Shown piece by piece: positions 52,828-62,019 of a stretch of DNA of 64,000 nucleotides. Below the pieces are notes generated by a model. The model ran no database searches. It was not told the origin of the DNA and saw only the letters and a program-made list of their open reading frames with translations. The stretch covers positions 1 to 64,000 of the forward strand of contig JAYUWK010000181.1 of assembly GCA_043753895.1 (NCBI GenBank), given 5' to 3'. Origin of the DNA: WLMZ01 sp043753895 (lineage in GTDB: Bacteria; Actinomycetota; Acidimicrobiia; Acidimicrobiales; Ilumatobacteraceae). The translations under genes were made by a program, and so were the position numbers. Positions within the stretch are counted from its first letter, which is position 1; every line of letters begins with the position of its first letter.

Positions 52828-53727
52828 ATGGCTCTCGCTGAACTCTCCGAACTGTTCGCCCGCCAGAGCGGGGTCGTCACACACCGACAGCTCGGGCAAG
52901 TCGGCGTCTCGGCGAAACGCCGGTGCTCCAAGGTCGCAAGCGGAGAGTGGTGGGTGCCGGTAGAGGGGCTCGTTGTCGTCTCGTCGTCGCGGGATTCCTG
53001 GCAGCAGCGCGCCACGATCGCGACCCTGTGCCGCGGCGGCCCCACGATCCTGTCTCACGGCACGGCTCCCCGCCTCCACCGCTTCGACGGCTACGACCGA
53101 GCGACCGACATCAATGTGATGGTGTTGGAAGGCAAGCGGCCGCTCACGCCAACGTGGGTGACGGTGCACCGCTCGCGACGGATCGATGCTGCCGACCGCG
53201 CCATGGTTACGGGGCTGCCTGTGACCACGATCGCAACGACACTGGTTCATATCGCCGGGACCCACACGAAATACCTGGTCGAGCAGGCGCTCGATGGAGT
53301 GCTGCGCACCGGCGCATCACCGCAATGGATCCGCGAAATGGCCGTGCGTTGGAAGGGGTCTGGCGTCAGCGGACCCGCAATGGTGGTGGGTCTGCTCGAT
53401 GACCGCATCGGCAAGCGCCTGCCGCGCAGCTGGTTCCAGCGGTTGGCCAAGAAAGTGCTGCGCGGCTCCGGACTCCAATTGCAGGACGAGTACGCGGTGC
53501 ATGATCCAACGACTGGCAAGCTGCTCGCTGAACTCGATCTGGCCGAACCCGAACTCCGTATCGGCGTGGAATGCCAGAGCTGGCGGTGGCATGAGTCGCC
53601 CACTGCCCGGCGTCGCGACACCGCCGCAAGCGACGCCTCCGTCTGCTGGGATGGGAGATCGCTGATGTCTGGTGGAGCGATCTGCACCGACCCGACGCGG
53701 TCCTGGGTGACGTGCTCACGCTCATAG
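52828..53727 (+). CDS. AbiEi/DUF559-like protein with frameshifted C-terminus
   Basis: A 299-residue frame. An N-terminal AbiEi-antitoxin-like winged helix (ELFARQSGVVTHRQLGQVGV) is followed by a middle domain and a C-terminal Vsr/DUF559-type nuclease-like fold (LLAELDLAEPELRIGVECQSWRWH). After RRRDT at about 53620 the family-like sequence continues in another frame as RKRRLRLLGWEIADVWWSDL (53625 onward), while the open frame reads an unrelated tail to 53727. One missing base near 53619-53622 explains this. The restored frame has no stop until 54002, inside etfA. It may be a decaying gene or carry a sequencing error. Confidence 0.72.
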   Translation: MALAELSELFARQSGVVTHRQLGQVGVSAKRRCSKVASGEWWVPVEGLVVVSSSRDSWQQRATIATLCRGGPTILSHGTAPRLHRFDGYDRATDINVMVLEGKRPLTPTWVTVHRSRRIDAADRAMVTGLPVTTIATTLVHIAGTHTKYLVEQALDGVLRTGASPQWIREMAVRWKGSGVSGPAMVVGLLDDRIGKRLPRSWFQRLAKKVLRGSGLQLQDEYAVHDPTTGKLLAELDLAEPELRIGVECQSWRWHESPTARRRDTAASDASVCWDGRSLMSGGAICTDPTRSWVTCSRS

Positions 53728-53818
53728 AGCGGCAGCGAAAAATGCGAACCGACTGTTGGTCCACGCCCCGGAGGGCACGAATCAACTGCCGGAGTCGACA
53801 ATCAGGAACGCAGCGGGA

Positions 53819-54787
53819 TCAGGCGCGAGCCTGCAACGCCTCGATCAGCTTGGGGAGCACCTTGTGCACATCGCCGACGATGCCGAGGTCGGCAATTCCG
53901 AAGATTGGTGCTTCTTTGTCCTTGTTGATCGCGATGATGTTCTTCGAGCCCTTCATGCCCACCATGTGCTGGGTGGCACCCGAGATGCCAGCCGCGATAT
54001 AGACGCTGGGCTTGACGACCTTGCCGGTCTGGCCGACCTGGTAGCTATAGGGCACCCAACCGGCGTCGACGATGGCACGTGATGCGCCGGGCGCACCCTT
54101 GAGCAACTTGGCGAGGGTCTCGACCATTTCGTACTTGGCAGCCTCGCCGAGGCCACGACCGCCCGACACGACGATGTTCGCTTCGTCGAGCTTGGGGCCG
54201 CTGGTCTCTTCGACATGCACTGCCGTGACGGTTGCGCTGCCTGAGACGCCGAGGTCGGGAACCGGTGCGGCCACGACCGCAGCAGCGCCGCCGCCGCCAG
54301 ACTCGGCCGCGAAGCTCTTTGGACGGAACGCCGCAAGGTGTGGGCCCGAACCGGTGAAGGTGGTGGCGACGAGCACATTGCCACCGAAGACCGGCGTGGT
54401 CACGTTGACCGAGTCGCCATCGACGGCGATCTCGACGTTGTTCGTGAGCAGGGTGCGATCGAGCTTCACCGAGAGGCGACTGAGGACATCGCGGCCCTCG
54501 TAGCTCTGCGGGAACATGATGAGGTCGGGGGCGTTGCCGCCGTCGATGACGGCCTTCATCGCAGCGGACACGGCGACGCCGGGAAGCTTGCCGCCAAGAT
54601 CGCCGGTGGCGTACACCGTTGTGGCACCGTATTCACCAAGTGCAGCAGCAACCGCAGCGCCATCGCCGCCGAGGAATGCCGACACCGTGGCGCCGAGGGT
54701 GCGCGCCTTGGTGAGCAACTCGAGTGTGCCAGTGGTGGGGGCTCCGTTTGCGGTCTGCGCAAAGACCCAGATGTTGTTCAGTCCCAT
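53819..54787 (-). CDS. etfA: Electron transfer flavoprotein subunit alpha
   Basis: The FAD-binding subunit of the carrier that takes electrons from acyl-CoA dehydrogenases to the quinone pool. The 322-residue protein has the C-terminal FAD domain VVSGGRGLGEAAKYE, SYQVGQTGKVVKPSVYIAAG, ISGATQHMVGMKGS and INKDKEAPIFGIADLGIVGD. It follows etfB by 6 bp. The acyl-CoA dehydrogenase at 36860-38089 is a likely donor. Confidence 0.97.
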   Translation of the reverse strand: MGLNNIWVFAQTANGAPTTGTLELLTKARTLGATVSAFLGGDGAAVAAALGEYGATTVYATGDLGGKLPGVAVSAAMKAVIDGGNAPDLIMFPQSYEGRDVLSRLSVKLDRTLLTNNVEIAVDGDSVNVTTPVFGGNVLVATTFTGSGPHLAAFRPKSFAAESGGGGAAAVVAAPVPDLGVSGSATVTAVHVEETSGPKLDEANIVVSGGRGLGEAAKYEMVETLAKLLKGAPGASRAIVDAGWVPYSYQVGQTGKVVKPSVYIAAGISGATQHMVGMKGSKNIIAINKDKEAPIFGIADLGIVGDVHKVLPKLIEALQARA

Positions 54788-54793
54788 GACAGA

Positions 54794-55570
54794 TCAGATC
54801 ACTTTCAGGTTTTCGAGGAAGGCGACGATCTTGGTGAACGACTCACCATCGTCTTCGATGATTTCGCCGGCGGCACGGGCCTCGGCCTGGGTGATGCTCG
54901 CGACGGCCTGACCGGAACCGGCCCAGCCAACAGGTGTGACCCCGAGATCGGCTGCAGTGACGTGCTCGACGGGCTTGGACTTGGCCGCCATGATGCCCTT
55001 GAAGCTGGGGTAGCGGGGCTCGACCACACCGGCGGTGACGCTGATGACGGCTGGCAACGCGCAGGTGACCTCGTCGTAGCCCTCTTCGGTCTGACGATGC
55101 GCCTCGAGCGTGCTGCCCGAGATCGTGACCTTCTTTGCGAAGGTGACCGAGGCCATGCCGAGCACTTCGGCCATCTGCTCGGGCACGGTACCGGTGTAAC
55201 CATCACTCGACTCAGTTGCGGCGATGATCAGATCGGCGCCACCGATGCGTTGCACTGCGGCAGCGAGCACCTTGGCCGTGGTCAGCGCATCAGAACCCAA
55301 CAGGGCTGGGTCGCTGACGAGAATGCCCTTCGCTGCGCCCATCGCAAGCGCGGTGCGCAGGCCAGAGACTTCGCCGTTGGGAGCCATCGAGATGAGGCTG
55401 ACCTCGCCGCCGCCAGCGGCATCGACGAGCTGCAGCGCCATTTCGACGCCATAGCTGTCGGATTCATCGAGGATGAGCTTCCCGTCGCGCTTGAGAGTGT
55501 TGGTGGAGGGATCCAGAGCACCCGGGCTGGCCGGGTCGGGGATTTGTTTGACGCACACGATCACGTTCAT
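54794..55570 (-). CDS. etfB: Electron transfer flavoprotein subunit beta
   Basis: The AMP-binding partner of EtfA, 258 residues. It starts MNVIVCVKQIPDP, the usual N-terminus, and has LILDESDSYGVEMALQL, AAGVVEPRYPSFKGIMAAK and the helix near the C-terminus that contacts dehydrogenases. The etfB-etfA order with a 6-bp gap is standard. It is divergent from the lipid-kinase-like gene, sharing a 65-bp promoter region. Confidence 0.97.
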   Translation of the reverse strand: MNVIVCVKQIPDPASPGALDPSTNTLKRDGKLILDESDSYGVEMALQLVDAAGGGEVSLISMAPNGEVSGLRTALAMGAAKGILVSDPALLGSDALTTAKVLAAAVQRIGGADLIIAATESSDGYTGTVPEQMAEVLGMASVTFAKKVTISGSTLEAHRQTEEGYDEVTCALPAVISVTAGVVEPRYPSFKGIMAAKSKPVEHVTAADLGVTPVGWAGSGQAVASITQAEARAAGEIIEDDGESFTKIVAFLENLKVI

Positions 55571-55635
55571 ATGACTTCTATTGTTACCGACGCGTTTACT
55601 CCGTTCCTAACCCGCACGCGAAGTTGCCGGACAAT

Positions 55636-56646
55636 GTGACGAACGAGATCACGCCGAGTCCGGACCCGTTTCGGCCCGTAGCGCCGCTCTACCCCGTACG
55701 CCTGATCGCTGGTACCCTCGAGCCCTTGCGGATCTTGCTCGTTGTCAACGCGTTCGCGTCGTCTGTGACGGCACGCAACACCGTGGTCGTGCAGCAGGTT
55801 CTCTCGCGGGGCAACGAGGTGGAAATCGTCGAGACGAACCGTCGCGGCCATGCCACACGATTCTCCCAGGACGCGGCGCGGCGCGGCGTCGACGTGGTCA
55901 TCGGCTACGGCGGCGACGGCACACTGAACGAAGTGGCCACGGGCGTTGCCGGTACGAATACGGCATTGGGCGTCCTGCCAGGCGGCAGCACCAACGTGTT
56001 CGCACGAACTCTCGGGATGCCCAACGACCCGGTGCTCGCCGTGCAGCAGTTGGCCGATGGCATCAACAGCGGGCACATCGAACCGATCGGGCTCGGCAAG
56101 GTGAATGGTCGCTACTTCTGCTTCCACACCGGAGTCGGCTACGACGCTGCTGTGGTGCGCGAGGTGGAAAAGCACGCGTCGCTGAAGCGCTGGGCCAGCC
56201 ATCCCCTGTTCATCTACGCGGCGGTCCGCACCTGGGCATCGAAGTACGACCGCAAGCATCCGCACTTCGAGCTCGCCTTCGAGAACGGCGATCGTGTGAC
56301 CGATGGATACTTCACCGTAATGTTGAACACAAACCCATATACCTATCTCGGCAACCGACCGCTCAGCCTGTCGCCGGCGGCAACACTCGACAACGGCCTG
56401 GTCGCGATCACGTTCAAGACGATGAAGGTCACCGCGATCTTGAAGTCACTTGGCGGAGCGCTGCGTGGAGGCGGCGTGAAACCAACGGACTACCTCGACG
56501 TGCACACCGACGTGAGCGCACTGACGGTGAGTCACCACGAGCCGTTCCCGTATCAGCTCGACGGCGACTATCTCGGCGAGACCACGCGGCTCGACTTCGA
56601 GCACGTTCCCAACGCGGTGCGCCTCGTGCGACCGAACGTCGCCTAA
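55636..56646 (+). CDS. Diacylglycerol kinase-like (DAGK_cat) family lipid kinase
   Basis: A 336-residue protein with the catalytic loop GYGGDGTLNEVATG (GGDGT at about 92-96) and the LPGGSTNVFARTLGMP segment of DAGK/sphingosine-kinase folds, and a C-terminal beta-sandwich ending YQLDGDYLGE. It probably phosphorylates a lipid such as diacylglycerol; the substrate is unproven. GTG at 55636 is chosen; a TTG at 55624 is also in frame. Convergent with the GDPD gene, 24 bp apart. Confidence 0.9.
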   Translation: MTNEITPSPDPFRPVAPLYPVRLIAGTLEPLRILLVVNAFASSVTARNTVVVQQVLSRGNEVEIVETNRRGHATRFSQDAARRGVDVVIGYGGDGTLNEVATGVAGTNTALGVLPGGSTNVFARTLGMPNDPVLAVQQLADGINSGHIEPIGLGKVNGRYFCFHTGVGYDAAVVREVEKHASLKRWASHPLFIYAAVRTWASKYDRKHPHFELAFENGDRVTDGYFTVMLNTNPYTYLGNRPLSLSPAATLDNGLVAITFKTMKVTAILKSLGGALRGGGVKPTDYLDVHTDVSALTVSHHEPFPYQLDGDYLGETTRLDFEHVPNAVRLVRPNVA

Positions 56647-56670
56647 ATGCGCAAATTCAATGGGCCAAAT

Positions 56671-57363
56671 TCAGCGGCCCAGAACGCCGAGCGCAACGTC
56701 GGGCACGTTGGTGCAGATGCCGTCGATGCCCCACTCGACGAGTTCGCGCATGCGATCGGGATCGTCGCATGTCCATGTGTTCACCTGCAGTCCACCGGCA
56801 TGACAATGCTCGATGACCTCACGCGTGAGCCGGCGCACACCCGGGTGCAAGGCGTGGTGCCCGCGCTGGCGCAACTGCTCGACCACGTCGGCGGGCACGC
56901 GTGAGGTGAGCCATGCCGTACGGATGTGCGGGGCGATCGCGTGACACCGATCGATCGTCTCCATCCGGAACGACGACATCAGCCAACGCTCGGGTTCGCC
57001 CCGACGCGCGAGCAGTGCCATGGTCTGCTCGGCCACCCACTCCGAGGGGTCGAAATCGGGTTCGGGGCTCTCGTTCTTGATCTCGAGGTTGACCCACATT
57101 CCCGAGCAGGCATCGAGCGCCTGATCGAGCGTGGGCACGTACGCAGGCAGGTCTGGCGCTGCAAGTCGACAGATGGCCCGACGGCCGCGGAGCCGGGCAT
57201 CGTGGTGCACGACCAGCACGTCGTCAGCAGTGCGACGGACATCGAGTTCGACGCCATCGGCACCCATGTCACCTGCCCGCCGAAAGGCCTCGACGGTGTT
57301 TTCGCGCTCTGCCCGCGACGCTCCTCGATGGGCCAGTACCTGCACGACCTTCACGCTGTTCAT
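56671..57363 (-). CDS. Glycerophosphodiester phosphodiesterase
   Basis: It hydrolyses glycerophosphodiesters to glycerol 3-phosphate and alcohol. The 230-residue TIM-barrel protein has the catalytic His12-Arg13 in LAHRGASRAERENTVEAF, metal ligands Glu39 and Asp41 in GVELDVRRTADD, and His54 in VVHHD. GAGGAG lies 4 bp before the ATG at 57363. No signal peptide, so it acts in the cytoplasm on deacylated lipids. Pairs by location with the lipid kinase. Confidence 0.94.
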   Translation of the reverse strand: MNSVKVVQVLAHRGASRAERENTVEAFRRAGDMGADGVELDVRRTADDVLVVHHDARLRGRRAICRLAAPDLPAYVPTLDQALDACSGMWVNLEIKNESPEPDFDPSEWVAEQTMALLARRGEPERWLMSSFRMETIDRCHAIAPHIRTAWLTSRVPADVVEQLRQRGHHALHPGVRRLTREVIEHCHAGGLQVNTWTCDDPDRMRELVEWGIDGICTNVPDVALGVLGR

Positions 57364-57459
57364 GTCGCTCCTCAAATCAGTGACGAGCGTTACCCATCTG
57401 TTTTCGTGATGGGCAACATCAATTGTTTGCCGAATGGACACATTCCTGAAACCAGACCC

Positions 57460-57488
57460 TTGTCAAGTCGGCCAGCCCAACGTACCGT
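57460..57488 (+). promoter_or_regulatory. Likely promoter of whiB gene
   Basis: TTGTCA (57460-57465) and TACCGT (57483-57488) are separated by 17 bp; the -10 fits the actinobacterial TAnnnT pattern. The predicted 5' leader is about 75 bases to the GTG start at 57572. Confidence 0.45.
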
Positions 57489-57571
57489 ACGAGCGCTGAG
57501 TGAAACGCCCCCGACGAGCGGGACGGCAGTCACGAGGCGGCCCATTCCTGCGTCCGTCTAGGAGTTACGAC

Positions 57572-57871
57572 GTGTCGATTCTCGCGTCCAGTCTCACGCT
57601 TGCCCATGCCGATTATTCGTGGCGCGGGGCATCTATCTGTCGAGACACCGACCCCGATCTGTTCTTCCCGATCGGTACCACCGGACATGCGCTCACACAG
57701 ATTGCACGAGCCAAGGAAGTGTGCGACGAATGCCCGGTCAGCATTGCCTGCTTGGAGTTTGCGCTCGAGACGAATCAGGACTCGGGCATCTGGGGCGGCA
57801 CCTCTGAAGAAGAACGCCGCGTCATGCGCCGCGCCCAGGTGGCCCGCAACAAATCAGCCCTGGCCAGCTGA
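57572..57871 (+). CDS. WhiB-family iron-sulfur transcription factor (WhiB1-like)
   Basis: A 99-residue 4Fe-4S protein that controls transcription through the sigma factor. Ligands are Cys23, Cys51, Cys54 and Cys60. The turn GIWGG is followed by the basic tail RRVMRRAQVARNK. DPDLFFPIG and ALTQIARAKEVC closely resemble mycobacterial WhiB1, a nitric-oxide-sensitive regulator. GGAG lies 7 bp before the GTG at 57572, so an ATG at 57500 is rejected. As in M. tuberculosis (Rv3219/Rv3220c), it faces a PdtaS-type kinase gene. Confidence 0.95.
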   Translation: MSILASSLTLAHADYSWRGASICRDTDPDLFFPIGTTGHALTQIARAKEVCDECPVSIACLEFALETNQDSGIWGGTSEEERRVMRRAQVARNKSALAS

Positions 57872-57904
57872 AAAGACCCGGCTGAAACCGGCCGCTCGAA
57901 CGCG

Positions 57905-59395
57905 CTACTCGCCTTCGAGCGGGACGCGCAGATCGACCGACGTGCCGCCGCCGTGCGGATGTGGAGGCAACCCAGCTGCGACGAAGTCGTCAGCTGCGCC
58001 AGGGCGCATCGACAGTGATCCAGCGAGCTCGGTGGTGACGAGCGTGCGTACGATCGACAGTCCGAGGCCCGTTGCCTTGCCGAGGTCGAACGACGGATCG
58101 AGACCCCGGCCATCGTCGAGCACGCGTACACGAAGTTCGGCGCCGTCGTTGGCAAGTTGCACCACCACGGTTCCGCCGGCGCTGCCCTCGGGAAACCCAT
58201 GGTCAACGGCGTTCTGCAACAACTCGGTGAGCACCACGCTGAGCGGGGTGGCCACGGTGGAGGGCAACCGACCGCCATCGCCCTGCACGATGAACTGAAC
58301 CGGACGATCTACCGACTGCAATCCCTCCTCGGCGAGGCGAAGCAGGGGTCGGACGATCTCGATGAAGGCGACATCATCGCCGGGTTCGCGTGACAATGTC
58401 TCGTGTACGAGCGCGATGGTGCGAATGCGGCGCACGGACTCGGCAATGGCACCCTTGGCTTCCTCCGAGGTCAGCCGGCGCGCCTGTAGGCGCAGCAACG
58501 ACGAGATCGTCTGCAAGTTGTTCTTGACGCGGTGGTGGATCTCACGAATGGTCGCGTCCTTGGACAGCAAGAGTCGATCGCGCTTGCGCAGTTCGGTGAC
58601 GTCGCGAAGCAACAACATGCCGCCGGTGACCTCACCGTTTTCGATGATCGGAATGCAGCGCGTGAGCAGCGTGACTTCGGCGTTCTGATCGAACTCCTCG
58701 ATTACCGGCTCGACGCGCTCGTAGGCCTGGCGCACGGAACTGTCGTTGAACCCCAACTCGGCGAGACGCATACCAACGGCATTCGCGCCGATGCCCACAC
58801 GGTGTAGGGCCGAGACGGCATTGGGCGAGGCATAACGAACGCGCGCTTCGTCGTCGAGCACCATCGCGCCGTCGCCGACGCGCGGAGCAGCACCGGAGTC
58901 GGCGATGCGCCCGGGGAACGGGAACTGGCCCTGCGCGATCATCGTTGCGAAGCGGTCGAAGATCGACAGATAGGTGCGTTCGAGTTCGCCGGGCTGCCGG
59001 GCGGTGATGCTGGATCGTTCACGAGTGAGCACCGCGATGACCCGATCCTCGAAGCGCACGGGGATGGCCAGCATCTGCGCAGGAGCGGTCTGGCTCTCGA
59101 CAGTGATCTCGGCTTCTTGCACCTCGCCGCTGGCCATCGATGACGCTAGCAGTGGCAGTTCGGTCTCGCTCGCCCATGCACCGACCCAGTCGCTGAGGTA
59201 GATGGTCTGACCTGTGGACGGACGCACGTGCGCGGTCACGAGCCAGCGACCCTCGCCCGCCGGCACGTAGAGCAGCAGGTCGGCGAAACACAGATCGGCG
59301 AGCATGCCCCACTCGGACACGAGGTGGAGCAGATGAGCAGTTTCTTCACGCGACAGCGAGGTGTGCTGGCGCGTGAGTTCGGGCAGGGTAGCCAT
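57905..59395 (-). CDS. pdtaS: PdtaS-type cytosolic sensor histidine kinase
   Basis: A 496-residue soluble kinase without membrane helices. It has a GAF-like domain (about 15-150), a PAS-like domain (about 170-275), the HisKA_2 helix IREIHHRVKNNLQTISSLLRLQ with the His pair 287-288, and an HATPase domain with ELLQNAVDHGFPEG and DDGRGLDP. In mycobacteria PdtaS signals to the RNA-binding antiterminator PdtaR; no pdtaR is in this window. It is convergent with whiB, 33 bp apart. Confidence 0.93.
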   Translation of the reverse strand: MATLPELTRQHTSLSREETAHLLHLVSEWGMLADLCFADLLLYVPAGEGRWLVTAHVRPSTGQTIYLSDWVGAWASETELPLLASSMASGEVQEAEITVESQTAPAQMLAIPVRFEDRVIAVLTRERSSITARQPGELERTYLSIFDRFATMIAQGQFPFPGRIADSGAAPRVGDGAMVLDDEARVRYASPNAVSALHRVGIGANAVGMRLAELGFNDSSVRQAYERVEPVIEEFDQNAEVTLLTRCIPIIENGEVTGGMLLLRDVTELRKRDRLLLSKDATIREIHHRVKNNLQTISSLLRLQARRLTSEEAKGAIAESVRRIRTIALVHETLSREPGDDVAFIEIVRPLLRLAEEGLQSVDRPVQFIVQGDGGRLPSTVATPLSVVLTELLQNAVDHGFPEGSAGGTVVVQLANDGAELRVRVLDDGRGLDPSFDLGKATGLGLSIVRTLVTTELAGSLSMRPGAADDFVAAGLPPHPHGGGTSVDLRVPLEGE

Positions 59396-59487
59396 AGTTC
59401 CTGTTGGATTCTCCTGTGGGATTCTCGGATGCGAGAGTCCGGATCGGCGGTGTGCCGACGGTTGCCCCCTGAGTCTGGCGCATCCGG

Positions 59488-60687
59488 CTAACTCCAGAGA
59501 TGATCTCCGAGTTCGAGCAGGGCGCGCAGATCGTGGATGTCGTGTTCCAACGCTGGCGCAGTCACCGTGAGCGGGGCAAGGTGTTCGAGTTCGCTGCGAC
59601 GCTCGGCCTCACGCGCCGCAACCATGGCGATGTCGTGAAAGCGGTCGGCGACCTCGGTGAGCACGCCTCGCACCATCGCCGGATCGGCCGAGATCAACTC
59701 GCCGAGGTGCTCGGCGAGCGGTCCCGATTGCGCTGCCTTGTGCAGCTTGCCCGCAGCATTGGCAACGGCTGGTTCGCGCAACACTGCAGGCATGGATCGG
59801 TTGATGACGATGCCACCGAGTGGCAGGTGACGGTCGCGCAATGCAGTCGCGAGAAACGCTGCTTCGTGAGCCGGCGCAGCCTCGAGCGTGGACACGACGA
59901 GGAAGCTGGTGCGCGGATCGGACAACAACCGCTCGACCTCGCGGGCGCGCTCGACGAAACCCTGCTCCATCGTCTGGAACAGCACGAAGAACTCGGCGAT
60001 GTCCTGCAAGAACCGCGAACCGAGCACGCGATCGGCCACTTGATAGAAGGGCTTCGATGCTGCGGTGAAGAACCGCGACCGATACGGAACAGTGAGCCAA
60101 CGCAGGAGTCGACTGCCGAAGAACTCCATCATCCGACCTGGCGCGTCGAGGATGTCGAGTGCGTTGCGCGACGGGGGCGTGTCGATGATCACGAGGTCGT
60201 AGAGCCCGGTTGCGTGGATCTCGTGCAGACGCTCCATCGCGATGTAGTCGTGGCTCTGCACAAAGCGTCCGGTGATGTTCTGATACAGCGGATTCGCCAA
60301 CACCGTGTCCCGGGTCTCTGCATCTGGAGCATGCCGCACGATCAGTTCGTCCCAGCCGGCTTTCGTGTCGAGCATCGCCGCCCACAATTCGCCACGCGGC
60401 TGCACGCCTGCCGCGCGGAACGCATCGAGTGGAATCAGCGTCTCGGCATTGCCAAACGACTGCAGACCCAGCGCATTGGCAAGTCGACGCGCCGGATCGA
60501 CGGTGAGTACGAGCACGCGCCCGCCCACGTGTACCACTGCCTCGGCAGCCAGCGATGCAGCGATAGTGGTCTTGCCCACACCCCCACTTCCGCACACGAT
60601 GACCATCTCCTTCGCGGCGAGCAGTTCGGCGATGCCAGGCGGAGAGGAGGACGCCGGTACTCGACTCGCACGTTTGGCGGCGGCCAT
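59488..60687 (-). CDS. ArsA/Get3-like P-loop ATPase, second of a pair
   Basis: A 399-residue SIMIBI ATPase. Deviant Walker A is GSGGVGKTTIAASLA; the switch II segment reads DLVIIDTPPSRNALD. It resembles one of the mycobacterial ArsA-like pair (Rv3679/Rv3680 type), which has no role in arsenic transport established from sequence. Start and stop codons of the two genes overlap by 1 bp, so a hetero-oligomer is likely. The C-terminal half is helical. Confidence 0.9.
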   Translation of the reverse strand: MAAAKRASRVPASSSPPGIAELLAAKEMVIVCGSGGVGKTTIAASLAAEAVVHVGGRVLVLTVDPARRLANALGLQSFGNAETLIPLDAFRAAGVQPRGELWAAMLDTKAGWDELIVRHAPDAETRDTVLANPLYQNITGRFVQSHDYIAMERLHEIHATGLYDLVIIDTPPSRNALDILDAPGRMMEFFGSRLLRWLTVPYRSRFFTAASKPFYQVADRVLGSRFLQDIAEFFVLFQTMEQGFVERAREVERLLSDPRTSFLVVSTLEAAPAHEAAFLATALRDRHLPLGGIVINRSMPAVLREPAVANAAGKLHKAAQSGPLAEHLGELISADPAMVRGVLTEVADRFHDIAMVAAREAERRSELEHLAPLTVTAPALEHDIHDLRALLELGDHLWS

Positions 60688-61628
60688 CAGATGAGCTCCT
60701 CGGCAAGGGCATCAGCAACAAGGCTGACCACGCGTCGACCGACGGCGCGAGTGAACAATTCGGGGAGGTAGATCATGTTCGTGTCCGCTGGCAGTTCGTC
60801 ACGAAGACGTTCGAGATGGCCGGCACCTACCCGGCGGCGCGACTCGTTCATGTGCGCGGCCTGCATCACCGAAGCCACCGGTGCACCCGCGGCCGCAACG
60901 AGCAGACGTTGGGCATCAACGCTGAACATCTGATCGAACACCTGCGTCTCGCGCGTGCCAAACAGCGCGGGAAGGACGCGGTTCACGATGATGCCGGCGA
61001 GATCAACCTTGGTCTGCTCGCGCACTCGTGCCAACAATTCGATGGTCTCGTTCACCGGCATCTCCTCGGGCGTGGTGACCGTGACCAGGCCGGTGAGCGC
61101 GGGATCCTCGAGGATGTCGAGCATCCACTTGGTCTGCTCGCGCACCAGACCCACCTGCACCAATTCGCTGATCACACGCGGCGCACCGATCTGGCCGACG
61201 ATGTGCCCGCTCGCTTCGGCGTCGACCACGACGAGGTCGTAGGTACGCTCGCGCACCTCGTAACAGAGTTTGCCGATCGCAAGGATCTCCTTCACACCCG
61301 GCGCCGCGTCGGCCACGAAATCGAACGTGCGTGCCAGCGGGCCGATTCGGCCGACGAACGGAATACGCACGAACAGCTTCAGGTACTCGCGTAGCGAGTC
61401 CTCGGTGTTCATCGCCATGCCGTACAGATTCGAATCGATCTGCTTTGCGGCGTAGGGAAACGGTGAGCAGTCGAAGGTCGCGGCGAGTGCGCCCTTGGCG
61501 TCCATCTCGCACACGAGTGTGCGCTTGCCTTGTTGAGCCGCAAGTTGGGCAATGGCAGCAGCCACTGTCGTCTTGCCGACCCCACCCTTACCGGTGACGA
61601 AAAGCAGCTGGCGATTGAGCAGGTGCAC
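60687..61628 (-). CDS. ArsA/Get3-like P-loop ATPase, first of a pair
   Basis: A 313-residue ATPase with KGGVGKTTVAAAIAQLA at the P-loop and YDLVVVDAEASGHIVGQ as switch II. No metal-binding Cys cluster of ArsA is seen. It starts with GTG at 61628, 30 bp after the DUF3107 stop, so DUF3107 and the ATPase pair likely form one transcript. The client or substrate is unknown. Confidence 0.9.
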   Translation of the reverse strand: MHLLNRQLLFVTGKGGVGKTTVAAAIAQLAAQQGKRTLVCEMDAKGALAATFDCSPFPYAAKQIDSNLYGMAMNTEDSLREYLKLFVRIPFVGRIGPLARTFDFVADAAPGVKEILAIGKLCYEVRERTYDLVVVDAEASGHIVGQIGAPRVISELVQVGLVREQTKWMLDILEDPALTGLVTVTTPEEMPVNETIELLARVREQTKVDLAGIIVNRVLPALFGTRETQVFDQMFSVDAQRLLVAAAGAPVASVMQAAHMNESRRRVGAGHLERLRDELPADTNMIYLPELFTRAVGRRVVSLVADALAEELI

Positions 61629-61658
61629 GGTGTGGCGGCGACAGCAGCCGAGGCGGAC

Positions 61659-61892
61659 TCAGCCGCCGAAGCCGATGCGCCGTTCGCTCTCGGTGGTGCC
61701 CACCTCGACGTAGGCGATCTTGCTCGACGCGACGCCGACGTCTCGACCCTTTTTGTCGGTGAGCCAGAGCACATCGACAGCGCCCGACAAGGCAGCCTCG
61801 ATCTGTGCCTTCACGGCGACGCGATCGACGGTGTCGGCCATCTCGATACTGATCTCACGGGGTACTTGGGTGACGCCGATGCGTACGTCCAC
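61659..61892 (-). CDS. DUF3107 family protein
   Basis: A 77-residue protein of an actinobacterial family. Residues 1-40 (VDVRIGVTQVPREISIE) form strands, followed by KAQIEAALSGAVDVLWLTDKKG and SSKIAYVEVGTTESERRIGFG. AAAGGA lies 6 bp before the GTG at 61892; the frame to 61994 lacks a likely start. Function unknown. Confidence 0.88.
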   Translation of the reverse strand: MDVRIGVTQVPREISIEMADTVDRVAVKAQIEAALSGAVDVLWLTDKKGRDVGVASSKIAYVEVGTTESERRIGFGG

Positions 61893-62019
61893 GATGGTCC
61901 TTTCGGGGCCTTGAATGCAGTGCCCATCGTAGGGATTGCGGTCGGCCGCGGCACCCTTTGGCGTAAAACGTTGGATGTATGTCATTGACGCCATGCCGTG
62001 AGTCGATCACCATGCGTGG

